A stretch of DNA of 64,000 nt, taken from assembly GCA_003024785.1 (NCBI GenBank), contig PUQB01000044.1:833577-897576 (forward strand). The letters run 5' to 3'. The translations under genes and the position numbers were made by a program. Below, piece by piece: positions 11,311-22,063 of this stretch. A model generated the notes under the pieces. The model did not search any database and had not been told where the DNA came from. It saw nothing but the letters and a program-made list of their open reading frames with translations. Each line of letters begins with the position of its first letter. The first letter of the stretch is position 1. This DNA is from Selaginella tamariscina. Lineage: Eukaryota > Streptophyta > Lycopodiopsida > Selaginellales > Selaginellaceae.

Positions 11311-11325
11311 TTGAATGATTCTGAG
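11311..11325 (+). other. Self-complementary primer-binding site of family A
   Basis: Two bases (GT) after the LTR, TTGAATGATTCTGAG is the exact reverse complement of 11177-11191 in the LTR, next to the expected RNA 5' end. No match to a plant tRNA 3' end (such as TGGTATCAGAGC for initiator Met) is seen. In the Tf1/sushi group the RNA 5' end folds back on the primer site and primes minus-strand synthesis; the arrangement here fits that mechanism. Confidence 0.8.
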
Positions 11326-11467
11326 GTAGTGACAAGGTTCTGTTTCCGCTCGTCATCAATCCATTTTCTTTCTTTCTCTCTTTTCAATTTTCTTTTCGAT
11401 TTTTTTCTTTTTTTTTTTTTTGATTTTCTTCTCTTTTTCTTTTTGATTTTTCTTCTTTGACTCATCA

Positions 11468-12367
11468 TGTTCGAGCATGCTCTTCATGAGCAAGTTGCTA
11501 CCCTCTAGCAGCAGCTCGAACAACTACACCTGGAGAATGATCAGCTCCGACAGCGTGCGAATTCTCCAGAGCCGAAGATCAGCATGCCCGAAAAGTTCGA
11601 TGGTACCCGATCGAAGTTCCGAGGTTTTCTCAATCAAGTTCGTCTGCGGATCGTGATGCAGCCGAGGCGCTACAGCACAGAACCCATTAAGGTTGGATTG
11701 ATCGGGTCGCTGCTTTCTGGTTCTGCTCTTTCATGGTTCTCAGCCTTGCTGGAGAACAATGATCCGATCCTTGGGAATTTTGACGAGTTTGTGGAACGGT
11801 TCACGGCGATGTTCAGTGACGTGGATCGTGAGAGTGCTGCCATCACCAAACTCCGTCAGCTTCACCAAGGGGGTATGTCGGTAGCAGAGTACGCATCGAA
11901 GTTTCAACTTCTTGCTTGTGATGTCACATGGGGAGATCGTGCTCTCAAGGAGGTTTTTGGTCGGGGTTGCAGGACGAGGTCAAAGACATGTTGCTGAATT
12001 TTGCGGTTCCGGAAACCCTCACCAGCATGATCGAGTTGGCAATTCGTTGTGACAACCGGTTGATCGAGCGGAAACAAGAACGTCGGCATCCTTCTTTCTT
12101 CTTGGTGCCGTCTTCTTCCATTTCTGCAGTCCCTGTTCCCTCATCTGCTGATTCATCATCTTCCTCAGTAGAACCATCCCGATGGAATTAGGGCGATCAC
12201 GCCGAGGCAAGCTTTTGCCAACCGAACGTCAGAAGCGGATTCAGTACAAGCTTTGTTTGTACTGTGGGGACCCGTACCACAAGTTGGAGAATTGTCATCG
12301 ACGTCCAAAACAAGCTCGTGAAGTGGCCCTTGTGTTGCCGGGAAACGAGAAGATCCAGCCCGAATAG
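11468..12367 (+). pseudogene. Family A gag region with zinc knuckle
   Basis: A Gln- and Leu-rich N-terminal stretch is followed from 11584 by the capsid-like region (PEKFDGTRS, then LLSGSALSWFSALLE, FVERFTAMFSD and YASKFQLLACDV). These words parallel the gag of sushi-type elements and their domesticated vertebrate relatives. A CCHC zinc knuckle (CLYCGDPYHKLENC) lies at about 12258-12300. It would form the particle and bind the RNA. The frame is broken, so this is a fossil. Confidence 0.85.
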
Positions 12368-12479
12368 GAGCCGTCCGGCTGGATTGCCGTGGAACAACTC
12401 ATGTTCCTCAAGGCTCTTCACTCATAACATCTTCCCTTCCTCATCTTGGATCCATTCCATCCACGAAGGTGTGCAAGCC

Positions 12480-12830
12480 GTTCCATGTTCCGGTGCAGCT
12501 GAAGACACCAGAGGTGGAGTTCTCTGGTAAAGCTTTGGTGGATAGCGGAGCGAACGCAAATTTCATCGACAAGAATTTTGCTGTCAGCACGGGATCCGTC
12601 TACATCCTTTGAAGACTCCTGGTTCTGTACGGGTCGTTGATGGACGAGATATCAAATCTGGAGCGGTAATAAATGACACGGAGTTCGTTGAGGTCGTTGC
12701 TTGCGGTGCTGTGTGCAACATCTCCTTCAGTGTTGTTTCTACTCTACGATTATCCTTGGTTTGCCGTGGATCGAGTTGGTGGATCCTGGTTGGAGAGAAC
12801 GTTTCATGAACAGTTTCCCAGCTGTTTCAA
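12480..12830 (+). pseudogene. Family A protease region
   Basis: A short aspartic-protease region follows the zinc knuckle. The active-site stretch (about 12535-12570) reads like V-D-S-G-A-N-A-N-F-I-D, and downstream words match the protease of family B at 27370-27640. It is broken. Confidence 0.7.
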
Positions 12831-13039
12831 CTCCAGCCACACTCTTTGATTCCGATCCTGTTCCAGTTCCTCCTCCACTTCGAGTCTCGCATATCACCTT
12901 GAAGCAGTTCAAGAAAGATAGCCGACATGACCCAGCATCCGTGTTCGCGATCAAAGTCTATCCCTGCTCTGCTAAGGATGTTTCTGTTCCTCCTGCCTTA
13001 CCAAAGCAGTATGCCGATTTCGCAGACGTCTTCGACAAA

Positions 13040-13990
13040 AAGAAAGCTTCTGCCTTGCCACCACCGTGAGTACGACTGTCCTATCGATCTCGTTGAGGGT
13101 AAGCAGCCGTCCTCCGGTCCCATTTACGGTCTCTCACCAACAGAGTTGGAGACATTGAGGAAATACATTGAGGAGAATCTTGTCACCGGATTTATCCGTC
13201 ATTCGCGATCACCGGCTGGTGCTCCAGTATTCTTTGTTTCCAAGAAGGATGGAAGTCTCCGGCTCGTGGTGGACTACCGAGATCTGAATAAGGTCACCAT
13301 TCCAAACAAGTATCCTCTCCCGCTCGTCTCCGACATGCTCGAACGTCTTTCTGGTGCCCGGTACTTCACAAAGATCGATTTAAGAGGAGCGTACAATCTC
13401 ATCCGAATTCGAGAAGGGGACGAGTGGAAAACAGCTTTCCGTACACGCTACGGACATTTCGAGTACGTAGTAATGCCGTTCGGCCTGACAAATGCACCTG
13501 CTGTGTTCCAGCACATGGCTAACGATATTTTCGGGACTTCTTGGATTTGTTTGTCATCATGTACCTAGACGACATCCTGATATTTTCCAAGACTCGAGAA
13601 GAACACGAACGGCATGTACGGTTAGTCTTGGAGAGGCTCCGGAAGCACCACTTGTTTGCCAAGTTGGAGAAGTGCTCTTTCAGTCAGCAGTCTGTCGAGT
13701 TCCTGGGGTACATCATTTCAGCTGAAGGTGTTCACATGGATCCTGCAAAAGTCCGGACTGTATTGGAGTGGGAGAGACCATCAAATGTTCGTGATGTTCG
13801 ATGTTTCCTCGGGTTTGCGAACTTCTATCGACGTTTCGTTCGGGATTTCTCCAAGATTGCATTGCCATTGACGAAGTTGACTGGCAAGGATGTTCCATTT
13901 GTCTGGTCCTCTGAGGCTGAGGAGGCGTTCGAGTTCCTAAAGAAGGCGTTCACCTCGGCACCTGTTCTTATCCATCCTGACCCCGAAGCC
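13040..13990 (+). pseudogene. Family A reverse transcriptase region
   Basis: The RT opens with YDCPIDL and [16 protein letters not shown] at about 13070-13180. It continues with [48 protein letters not shown] and [14 protein letters not shown]. The catalytic YLDD is at about 13562-13573, and [16 protein letters not shown] follows near 13810. This word set is closest to Tf1/sushi-type chromoviruses. It is broken. Confidence 0.92.
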
Positions 13991-14340
13991 ATATTTCGTG
14001 GAAGCTGATGCCTCTGACTTCGCCATTGGTGGAGTGTTGTCCCAGGAAGGTCCAGATCATCTTCTCCATCCCATTGCTTTCCATTCCCGCAAGTTCACTG
14101 CACCTGAGATCAACTACGATGTCTACAACAAGGAGCTGCGCGATCGTCGATGCCTTTGAGGAGTGGCGCAGATTCCTTGAAGGTTCCCCGCATGTGGTTA
14201 AGGTGTATTGTGATCACAAGAACCTCCAGTACTGGGCAACAGCACGAGTTCTCAATCGACGTCAGGCGCGATGGGCACAGTTTTGTCCCGGTTCCGATAG
14301 ATTATTCATCGTCCCGGTCGTCTAAATGGCAAAGCAGATG
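13985..14340 (+). pseudogene. Family A RNase H region
   Basis: After the RT, the sequence spells the RNase H landmarks in several frames: a [12 protein letters not shown] motif near 14000, [10 protein letters not shown] near 14070, [13 protein letters not shown] with VYCDHKNL near 14155-14230, and the RRQARW stretch near 14260. It degrades the RNA strand during reverse transcription. It is broken. Confidence 0.85.
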
Positions 14341-14639
14341 CCTTATCTCGTCGCAGTTACCTAGCTCCAGTACCAGGTGAAATCCGATTTGATCAACAAG
14401 AACAAGTCATCCTGAGCTCCGACCAGTTGTTGGTAAACGCGCTTTCCCGTTCTTCTGCTCCAGTTGACACTTCGTTTTTGGATCTAATCCGAGAAAATCT
14501 CCCTCAAGACGAGTTTGCTCGTGATGTCCTTGCACATGTTCGACGAGTTCAGCCATTGTCTTCAGGGTCACAACTACGAGATTATGCTGCTTTCCATCTT
14601 CATAATGGGTTGCTGTACCACCACATCCAAATCTATGTT

Positions 14640-15320
14640 CCGGACGGAGAACTGAGGTTGCGAGCTGTCCAACACTGCCATGACAACACAGCTAGGACAT
14701 TTTGGCATTCGGAAGACGATCGAGCTGGTACAACGGGTGTTCTGGTGGCCTCGGCTTCGCGTGTATGTTGAGAGATTTGTGCGATCTTGTGACACGTGCC
14801 AGCGTACAAAGCTTCCTCGTCATCGACCGGTTGGACTACTACAGCCTCTTCCTATTGCTCAGCGGCCATGGTCATCCATCACCATGGATTTCCTCACGGA
14901 TTTACCGCCTTCTAGAGGGTTTGATGCTGTCCTAGTCATTGTTGATCGGTTCTCTAAGATGGCGCACTTTGTTCCCTGCAACAAGACATGTTCGGGTCCT
15001 GATGCTGCAGATCTGGTGTACCGGGAGGTGTTCCGTCTTCATGGTCTTCCTGATGAACTTGTCACTGATCGAGGTCCCCAGTTCACTTCGGCATTCTGGC
15101 GGAGATTCCTAGATCGGCTACGTATCACCGGGAAGCACTGCACGAAGCTATCTACTGCACATATCCTGAAAAGATGGACAATCGGAGCGCACGATTCAGA
15201 CTCTGGAACAATATCTCTGGTGTCTCGAGCTTCCGCCAACCATCCGGATCCAAGGAAGACCTTGTCATTGATCGAGGTCCCCAGTTCACTTCGGCATTCT
15301 GGCGGAGATTCCTAGATCGG
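14640..15320 (+). pseudogene. Family A integrase region
   Basis: The HHCC zinc finger ends with [13 protein letters not shown] at about 14770. The core follows with [35 protein letters not shown] (quoted in part; catalytic D near 14886) and LVTDRGPQFTSAFWRRF (second catalytic D) near 15060. The third catalytic residue lies in a part disturbed by short tandem duplications. Confidence 0.88.
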
Positions 15321-15735
15321 CTACGTATCACCGGGAAGCTGTCTACTGCACATTATCCTGAAACAAATGGACAATCGTAGCGCACGATTCAGACTCTGGA
15401 ACAATATCTCTGGTGTCTCGAGCTTCCGCCAACCATCCAGATCCATCCCGTGTTCCATGTTTCTTGGAATAATATCTCCGTGTCTCGAGCTTCCACCAAC
15501 CATCCGGATCCATCCCGTGTTCCATGTTCTTTGTTGGAGCCTTATCATGCCCTTCTGAACTTGGTCGACTTCTTCCACCTGCCGTGTTCCCTGTTTCTTT
15601 GTTGGAGCCTTATCATGCTCCATCCGGATCCATCCCGTGTTCCATGTTTCTTTGTTGGAGCCTTATCATGCCTTCTGAACTATCCCGTGTTCCATGTTTC
15701 TTTGTTGGAGCCTTATCAGTGACGCGCGGTGCTCT
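15059..15735 (+). repeat. Rearranged 3' tail of the family A element
   Basis: A block of about 180 bp of integrase sequence (15059-15240) is repeated at about 15262-15441. Downstream, phrases such as GTGTCTCGAGCTTCC, CATCCCGTGTTCCATG and TTTGTTGGAGCCTTATCA recur several times up to 15718. The tail sits where other chromoviruses carry a chromodomain; none is visible here. Reading frames on both strands in this stretch are by-products of the repetition. Confidence 0.8.
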
Positions 15736-15753
15736 CATCGAAGAGGGAGATAG

Positions 15754-16151
15754 TGTAAGGATCATGGATTATTTTTTGCCTTTCACGGGACTTGAACCCG
15801 AGACCTTTGGCTAACACACACATGTGCTAACTAACTGGTCCGTATGATCCTGGATACTGAACTACACCATCAATAGCAAGGCGTATATTCATACGCATGT
15901 TCCAGACCAATTGTGGACCACACATTCCAGACCAGTTGTGGATCACACATTCCAGACCAGTTGTGGACCATACAATCCTCAGGACCTTAGATATATAAAC
16001 AGGGTTCCAGTTCCAGGTTTCTCATAATCATTTAACACCAGTCTTCGGCCTTGTGTTTCATTTGTATTCATTTCTTTCTTGAATACAATCTCTTCCTTTC
16101 AAGGTTCCACCCTTGTTCTAAAGGTTTCGCCCTTTGCACAAGGTCGTGACA
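15754..16151 (+). repeat. Family A 3' LTR
   Basis: The 398-bp LTR runs from TGTAAGGATCATG to GGTCGTGACA and is preceded by the polypurine tract GAAGAGGGAGA. It differs from the 5' LTR by roughly 16 substitutions and a few small gaps in my hand count. Confidence 0.93.
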
Positions 16152-18158
16152 ACTAACTCATTAGCTTTAAATGCATCTATTATTCGTTGACTCCATGGTT
16201 CAAAGCGATGTGCCAACCTAATTTCACGGAACTAAACAAAGGTGTGGGTTCTAAAGATGATAAGACACCTACAACAATTGGTGTCCGTGATAAAGCATTC
16301 ACATCTGCTATGTAAGAACCTAAACGATGATGAGTTATGAATTAATAATCTTGTAATGCTAATGCCCATTGAGCATGTCAACCCATATATGTGTTCTTCT
16401 TTAATACTAAATGTACCGTAACATGATCACATTCCACCAAGGTCGTAGAATCATGAAGGTAAACATGAAACTTATGGAATGCTCAAATAACTGCTAGACC
16501 ACTAAGACTTCAATTAGCATATGCAATGGGATGCAGTTGACCTAATTTTGAATCTTCTTGCATGAGATCAACACCTAGACCAATATTTAAAGCATCAGTA
16601 CGAAGAACAAAAGGGTAAGAGAAATTAGAATAATGTAGAAGAGGAGCATAGGTCAAGAGATGGATAAGAGACTCCAAGGAGGATTGACATTGAGAGGACC
16701 ATGAGAAAGAAGGGGAATGGAGCAAAGCACACAGTGAAGCTGTTTCATCCACCAAATGTGGAACAAACTGTGCTAAGTAAGTCACCTTGCCTTGAAATTC
16801 TTTGAAATTTATGATATGTTTTTAGAACTAGGAACTAACTCCTTTATTGCCTGAATCTTTGATGGATTTGAACAAACACCCTCACGAGAAATAACAATTC
16901 TTAAATACTTCACAGAATTTTGATCGAACTTGCACTTTGACAATTTTAACATCATTTAATATCGTCACAACCGTAATAAGATTTGTTCCACGTGAGCCAA
17001 ATGTTCTTCTAATATACCAATTGAATGTACCAAAAGAACACTCCTACAAAAGATTCTAAACCTCAAATGACTTCATCCATGAGCAGTTAAACGTAGTTAG
17101 AGCATTCATCAAATCAAAAGGCATCATTGTGAACTCATACAATCCATTAGGTGTTCAAAAAGTAGTCTTGACTATATTTACCCGATTGAGAGGAACTTAC
17201 CAATAGCCTAAAGCTAGATGAAACCAACGTCTTTTCCCTAATTTATTAATAAGATCATCCATGTGTGGCATAGGATAACTATTTAGTACTGTAAGGCCAA
17301 AAATTCAATTATGAAACACCTACCTTCATCCACTTTGTTGATTATATGAGGCTTAAAAGCTACAAGATGAACATACCACTTTTTGAGTTAATATATCTTA
17401 AATAGCTTGTGCCATCTCTTGCTTCTCTTGAGAAGATTGTTAACGAATTGGAGCCTTTATTGGTGTAGCAATCTATTATATCAATTCGATAATGAGTGTT
17501 GATTGCAGTCCTCCCTACCACCATTGGTTATTGTAGATCTGAGAACCGACGAAGAAGCTTTTCCATATCCTTTTGACGACATTTTGAAGATGGATTAGGA
17601 GGAAAGACAACCTCTTATAGTAGCATGAAGAGATGCACAAACTCCAAACCACATTGTAGATTGTGCTTGTAAGGGAGAATAACCAGGAATGAAAACCTCC
17701 TTCTTGTTGAAGTCCACATGCACACCTCAGCACGCATCTAATTAAAACCCACATCATACAATTGGGAAGGCATGACCCGAAGAGGTAATGCCTTAGAATG
17801 ACCCTAGGCGAATAGGGGCATAACAAGTTTGGGAAGAGATAGCGAAAGACTTATTGTCTCCATATAATATTTGAAGTATTCATTTAGTAGGCTTCAACCG
17901 GAAAAGAGCATTGTGTCACTAAGGAATGTTAAATGGATGAAATGACCGACCAGAATTAAGAAGAATTGATACCCAAAGATTACACACAAACCTTCAAAAG
18001 AAAAGACGACATGTTCCTTCTTGAGTGTTTCAACCACACCTTGTAATTGTAAAGATTATGACCGACCCAGAATTAAGAAGAATTGATACCCAAAGATTAC
18101 ACACAAAACCTTCAAAAAAAGACGACATGTTCCTTCTTGAGTGTTCCAACCACACCTT
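16152..18158 (-). mobile_element. Old Ty3/gypsy fossil, RNase H and RT part
   Basis: This continues the fossil of 9800-10911. At 16510-16785, minus strand, it shows the RT/RNase H junction: YLAQFVPHLVDETASL, then PFVLRTDALNIGLG (the D-A-S-x-x-G-x-G RNase H start) and HPIAYAN. RT words follow leftwards in the protein, towards higher coordinates, to about 17500, then poorly readable sequence. It has many breaks. The snap-back LTR insertion at 18164 separates it from its gag part at 18674. Confidence 0.75.
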
Positions 18159-18175
18159 GTAATTGTAAAGATTAT
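17943..18175. repeat. 116-bp tandem duplication abutting the 18164 LTR insertion
   Basis: Unit 17943-18058 is repeated at 18059-18175 with very few differences. It contains fossil gypsy sequence, the GTAAT target duplication and the first 13 or so bases of the inserted LTR (TGTAAAGATTAT), so one breakpoint lies just inside the LTR, as in the duplication at 10621. Confidence 0.85.
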
Positions 18176-18668
18176 AGATTATTTTTTGCCTTTCATGGGA
18201 CTTGAACCCGAAACCTTTTGGCTAACACACACATGTGTTAACCAACTGGTCCATATGATCCTGGATGCTGAACTACACCATCAACAGCAAGGCGTATATT
18301 CATATGCATGTTCTAGACCAATTGTGGACCACACATTCCAGACCAGTTGTGAATCACACATTCTAGATCAGTTGTGGACCATACAATCCTCAGGACCTCA
18401 GATATATAAACATGGTTCCAGTTCCAGGTTTCTCAGAATCATTCAACACCAATCTTCGGCCTTGTGTTTCATTTTGTATTCATTTCTTTCTTAAATACAA
18501 TCTCCTCCTTTCAAAGTTCCACCCTTGTTCTAAAGGTTTCGCCCTTTGCACAAGGTCGTGACAGTTGAATGATTCTGAGAAACCTGGAACTGGAACCCTG
18601 TTCAAGGTTCAAAAAAATAAAAAATAAAAAAATATAATAATAAAAAAAAATAACCCATGATCCTTACA
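18164..18668 (+). mobile_element. Family A LTR followed by primer site and antisense U3, integrated as one unit
   Basis: A complete family A LTR occupies 18164-18563. It is followed by the primer-site sequence (TTGAATGATTCTGAG, from 18566), which runs on without a break into the antisense of the LTR sequence upstream of the transcript start (AAACCTGGAACTGGAACCC, to about 18602). After an A-rich stretch the antisense of the LTR 5' end follows (AATAACCCATGATCCTTACA, ending 18668). The whole 505-bp unit starts TGTAAA and ends TTACA. GTAAT flanks both sides (18159-18163 and 18669-18673), so it went in as a single integrase product. It contains no coding sequence. Confidence 0.85.
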
Positions 18669-18673
18669 GTAAT

Positions 18674-19560
18674 ATCACACAACGAAATACAGAGGTTGTA
18701 AACCCCATCACACAATCCCTCTATTGAATTGATGTCATGAACTAATTTTTATGTTCATTATAAAAAGAGGTAATACATCCACTGGTGGAACTACAACTTT
18801 CATGTCTGTACCCTGATGAGCCGAACGTTGACGATTGGCACACTCAACTAAGTGCCCAAATCCCTGGCATTCAAAACACTATATTCCACATCTGCGTTGT
18901 TGACCATCCACGGCCTCCGTATCCATGACCATGTCCTTGTCCTCGTTCTTGTCGCATGGACTGGAATGCAGCTTGTGGAACTACAACATCTACCTCCAGG
19001 GTTGTGGATGAGCAACTAGCAAAAGAGGGACTAGTCCAAGCAATCCAAGTTGAACATGACTAGCAGAGGAAGCAAACCATCATCAAGTACTTATGCATCC
19101 TTCAAGGTTGTTGGGCAATGTTCATGAATAGGGACTTCTGTTGTACTAAGCACTTGATAAAATAACCCTTTCTTAACCACCTTGAACATGTTGGATCCTC
19201 TCGAGCCAAGTGGTTCTTAAAAAGGACTCCAAACTATGTAGTTGTTTCACCACCTTTTGCTGCAATCATAAAAGTTCATCTAATGACACAAAGGCATTCG
19301 CATGACGCCTGAATACAATCACCAATGCTGATAAAGACAAATCAATCGTAGCCTTGGACACCGGGCCATGTGTTAAACCACAAGGCAGCATATCCACACA
19401 AGCAAGGTGGCAACTCACGAAGTTGATGAAGGGAATCCCACTAGTGATATGCAGCCACCATATAAAAGTGCTTCAACCCAAGCATGTGAATCTTCTGTGG
19501 CTACTCCTGAGAAAGAGTCAGGGCAAAGACGAGGATTATAACCTAGTTGGATTGTGAGTT
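18674..19560 (-). mobile_element. Old Ty3/gypsy fossil, gag part
   Basis: This is the remaining 5' part of the fossil seen at 9800-10911 and 16152-18158. On the minus strand a zinc knuckle reads CFECQGFGHLVEC at about 18840-18880, with degraded gag sequence towards 19400. No LTR or primer site was recognised at the 5' end. It has many breaks. Confidence 0.65.
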
Positions 19561-22063
19561 CTTGTGTCAAGACACCAAGTAATTTTATGTTTGTACTTGG
19601 GACTCTACTATGGCTTGCAAAAGCTACTCCATAGAGACATCCAAAATTTAAATAAGGAGAAAAGAAAAGAAAAGAAAGAAGAAGAAAGAACTAAAGACTA
19701 CTCGGCATCTCCACCAATGAAAAGGGCGTGTATTTAGCTTTAAGGATACCTATAAGGCTAGGAAACCATTCCTTATATACCATTGTCTTATATAACCATC
19801 TTTGCAAAATGAATATTTGAATACTTGATTGATTTACAAAAACAAAAATTCATAAATATAACGTTAATTATAAATATTTATTTTTAATAATTGCATGAGA
19901 ATAAATTTAATTAACATTTAGGAACGACAAATAAAGTATAAAATGTGAACATCAAATTATCCTTTGGTAATTAATCAAGAAACACATTTTCAATAAATAA
20001 ATTGTTTATATATTAAAAAGCAAGGTTTTGTTTCCAATGGAACACTTTAACAATATTAAATTTTTACCTTATCTTTTAACGATAAACAAAAGTTAAAAGT
20101 AAATGTTAACTACAATTTGGGTTTCTTATGAAATCTTTTAAGAATAAAAAAAATATTATGTAAGAAAATACATACATGAAACTTTACTAATGTTGATGAA
20201 TACCTTGTAAGAAAGGGTTACTAAGAAATTGTGATATGAAGGATTCTTTGGTATTGTAATTGTTTAAAGAATCCTATAACAACAAGAAAAAGATGATTAT
20301 GACAGTTGGTGTGAGGAAGCGCCACAAGATGGGATTTAATTAGGGCATGAGAGGGGCATAAGAGTAGGAGAGAGAAAAATATTTTATGAGGAAGGAAGTT
20401 TTACACTGCTATTTTTTTTATTTATTTATTTTACTAATGCAAGGCATGTTTATGATATTTTAAATATTGTAATTATTTTTGTTATATGATAAGATATCTT
20501 GTAAATGTATGGTAATGATTAAAGCAAAATCTTATACTTGACTTTAGAAATAAGTAAGAGGTGTAATAATGCAATATAAGAATAAAATCTCAAATATATA
20601 TATTGTAAACCTTCTTATACTGTGTGTACAATGATTGATGTGCAATAGGAAGGATTAGCATGTTTACAAAAGCTTTGGTATACAATGAAGTAAATAGTAA
20701 CTTCATTGATTATAAAATGTGCACTTCATCTTCTTACTTTTACCTCGTTCTTCTTCTTCTTCGTCTTCATATTTTTATATTTATATTCTTTTTTTTTTCA
20801 TGTTGCCATTCACCTCTTATCTAAATTTTCTCATATGCCATTTAAGCAATTCAAGATTATTTATTAGAATTAAGAGCTACTTTTAAAGTTTCCGAATGAA
20901 GTATGTTAATATTGCTAATGTTTCTTATTAAAAAAATAAATTTTTCAATAGTTCATTGACAATGACATATGCCACTAAAAAAATTCATGAAAATTCAAAC
21001 TAGTTTATATAGTGATTTTTATACAAAATACATAATTAAATTTTTAAAATTTTTACTTTTTATATAGATCTTATTTTATTCATTATATTTAAAAATAATA
21101 TATATTTAATTACAAATTTAACTTGTTATTACTATTATTTCTAGTAAAAGATTCTTCACTAACTAGGATGGCAAGATTGAGGCTCTTCCTTAAAAAGTTA
21201 CACAACAAGCTAGATTGGTTCATTTTTAAATTTTATATTGTTTTTTTTTATTGCATATGATTCATATGGTTTTTTAAATGATGCATAAATCTTCATATCA
21301 TCAAGTAGCATGTGTATGGTTTTATAAATATATATAATTAAAATTATGATTTAAGCGTTAAAATATGGTTTTGAACAATACATTTCATCTTTAAAAATTA
21401 TTATAGTACAAAAATTATCTTGTATGTGGTTTGTCATATAGTTTTAGTTAAAAATTGAGTTAGATATTATAATTAATATAGCTTTTAATATATTTAATAT
21501 AAGTAATGAGTGATATAAAGCTTCAAGGTTGTTGGAGATGTAAAATTTTAAGTAAAATTTACAAAGCTTCACAAAGATTTGCAAGCAAGGTATCAATTTA
21601 TCCAAACACAGCTATGTGTATGTAAATACATATGTATACAATCAAAAATATCATATTATATTTATAATATGCATTAAATTTAATATATTAAAGAGGCATA
21701 TGTGGAAAATGCTTTTCTTGATATGTATGCCAAATGCAAGAATGTTGAAAGCACATCAAATATTTGTAAATATGTCTCTCTGAAATGTGTTTCTCTTGGA
21801 CAACACTTCTAATGGGATACATGGTGAATGGGGGAGTGAGTTATATATATGGAGGTTACCATATATAAATATAATATGCACTAGTATATTATATATAAAT
21901 ATATTTATTATAAGTATTTATATCTTTAATGAAGTATATATATAATATGTTTTAAAGTGTATAATCTCATACATAACAACAAGTAGTGTGTGTGTGTGGT
22001 GTTCTTTGCACCTTGCGATACATGTACACATTATAGCTCCATTGCACATGTGACAAAAATTGT
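19561..22063. other. AT-rich intergenic DNA, no gene seen
   Basis: No coding frame of note, RNA gene or defined repeat was found. Purine tracts occur near 19650-19690. The first 250 bp might include the LTR of the fossil gypsy element. TA-rich low-complexity stretches become frequent after 21000. Confidence 0.45.

Larger units (their letters stand above)
10912..16151 (+). mobile_element. Ty3/gypsy LTR retrotransposon, family A (Tf1/sushi-like, self-priming type)
   Basis: This 5.2-kb element has two LTRs (10912-11308 and 15754-16151), both TGT...ACA, that differ at roughly 4% of positions by eye. It is a fairly young insertion into the old minus-strand fossil. The order is LTR, primer site complementary to the LTR, pyrimidine-rich leader, gag (from 11468), zinc knuckle, protease, RT, RNase H, integrase, a rearranged tail, polypurine tract (GAAGAGGGAGA) and LTR. 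The pol order with integrase last defines Ty3/gypsy. The RT reads [13 protein letters not shown], as in Tf1/sushi chromoviruses, and the gag resembles the sushi type. No chromodomain was found. No clear 5-bp target duplication is present. The coding region is broken in roughly ten places, so the copy is a fossil. Confidence 0.93.

Noticed and set aside
11256-11468. Lys/Arg-rich minus-strand protein opposite the family A leader
   Set aside because: It is the antisense of a T/C-rich tract and has no other support.
10907-16156. A 5-bp target duplication around the family A element
   Set aside because: ATCAG on the left and ACTAA on the right do not match, and the left flank is altered by the 148-bp duplication.
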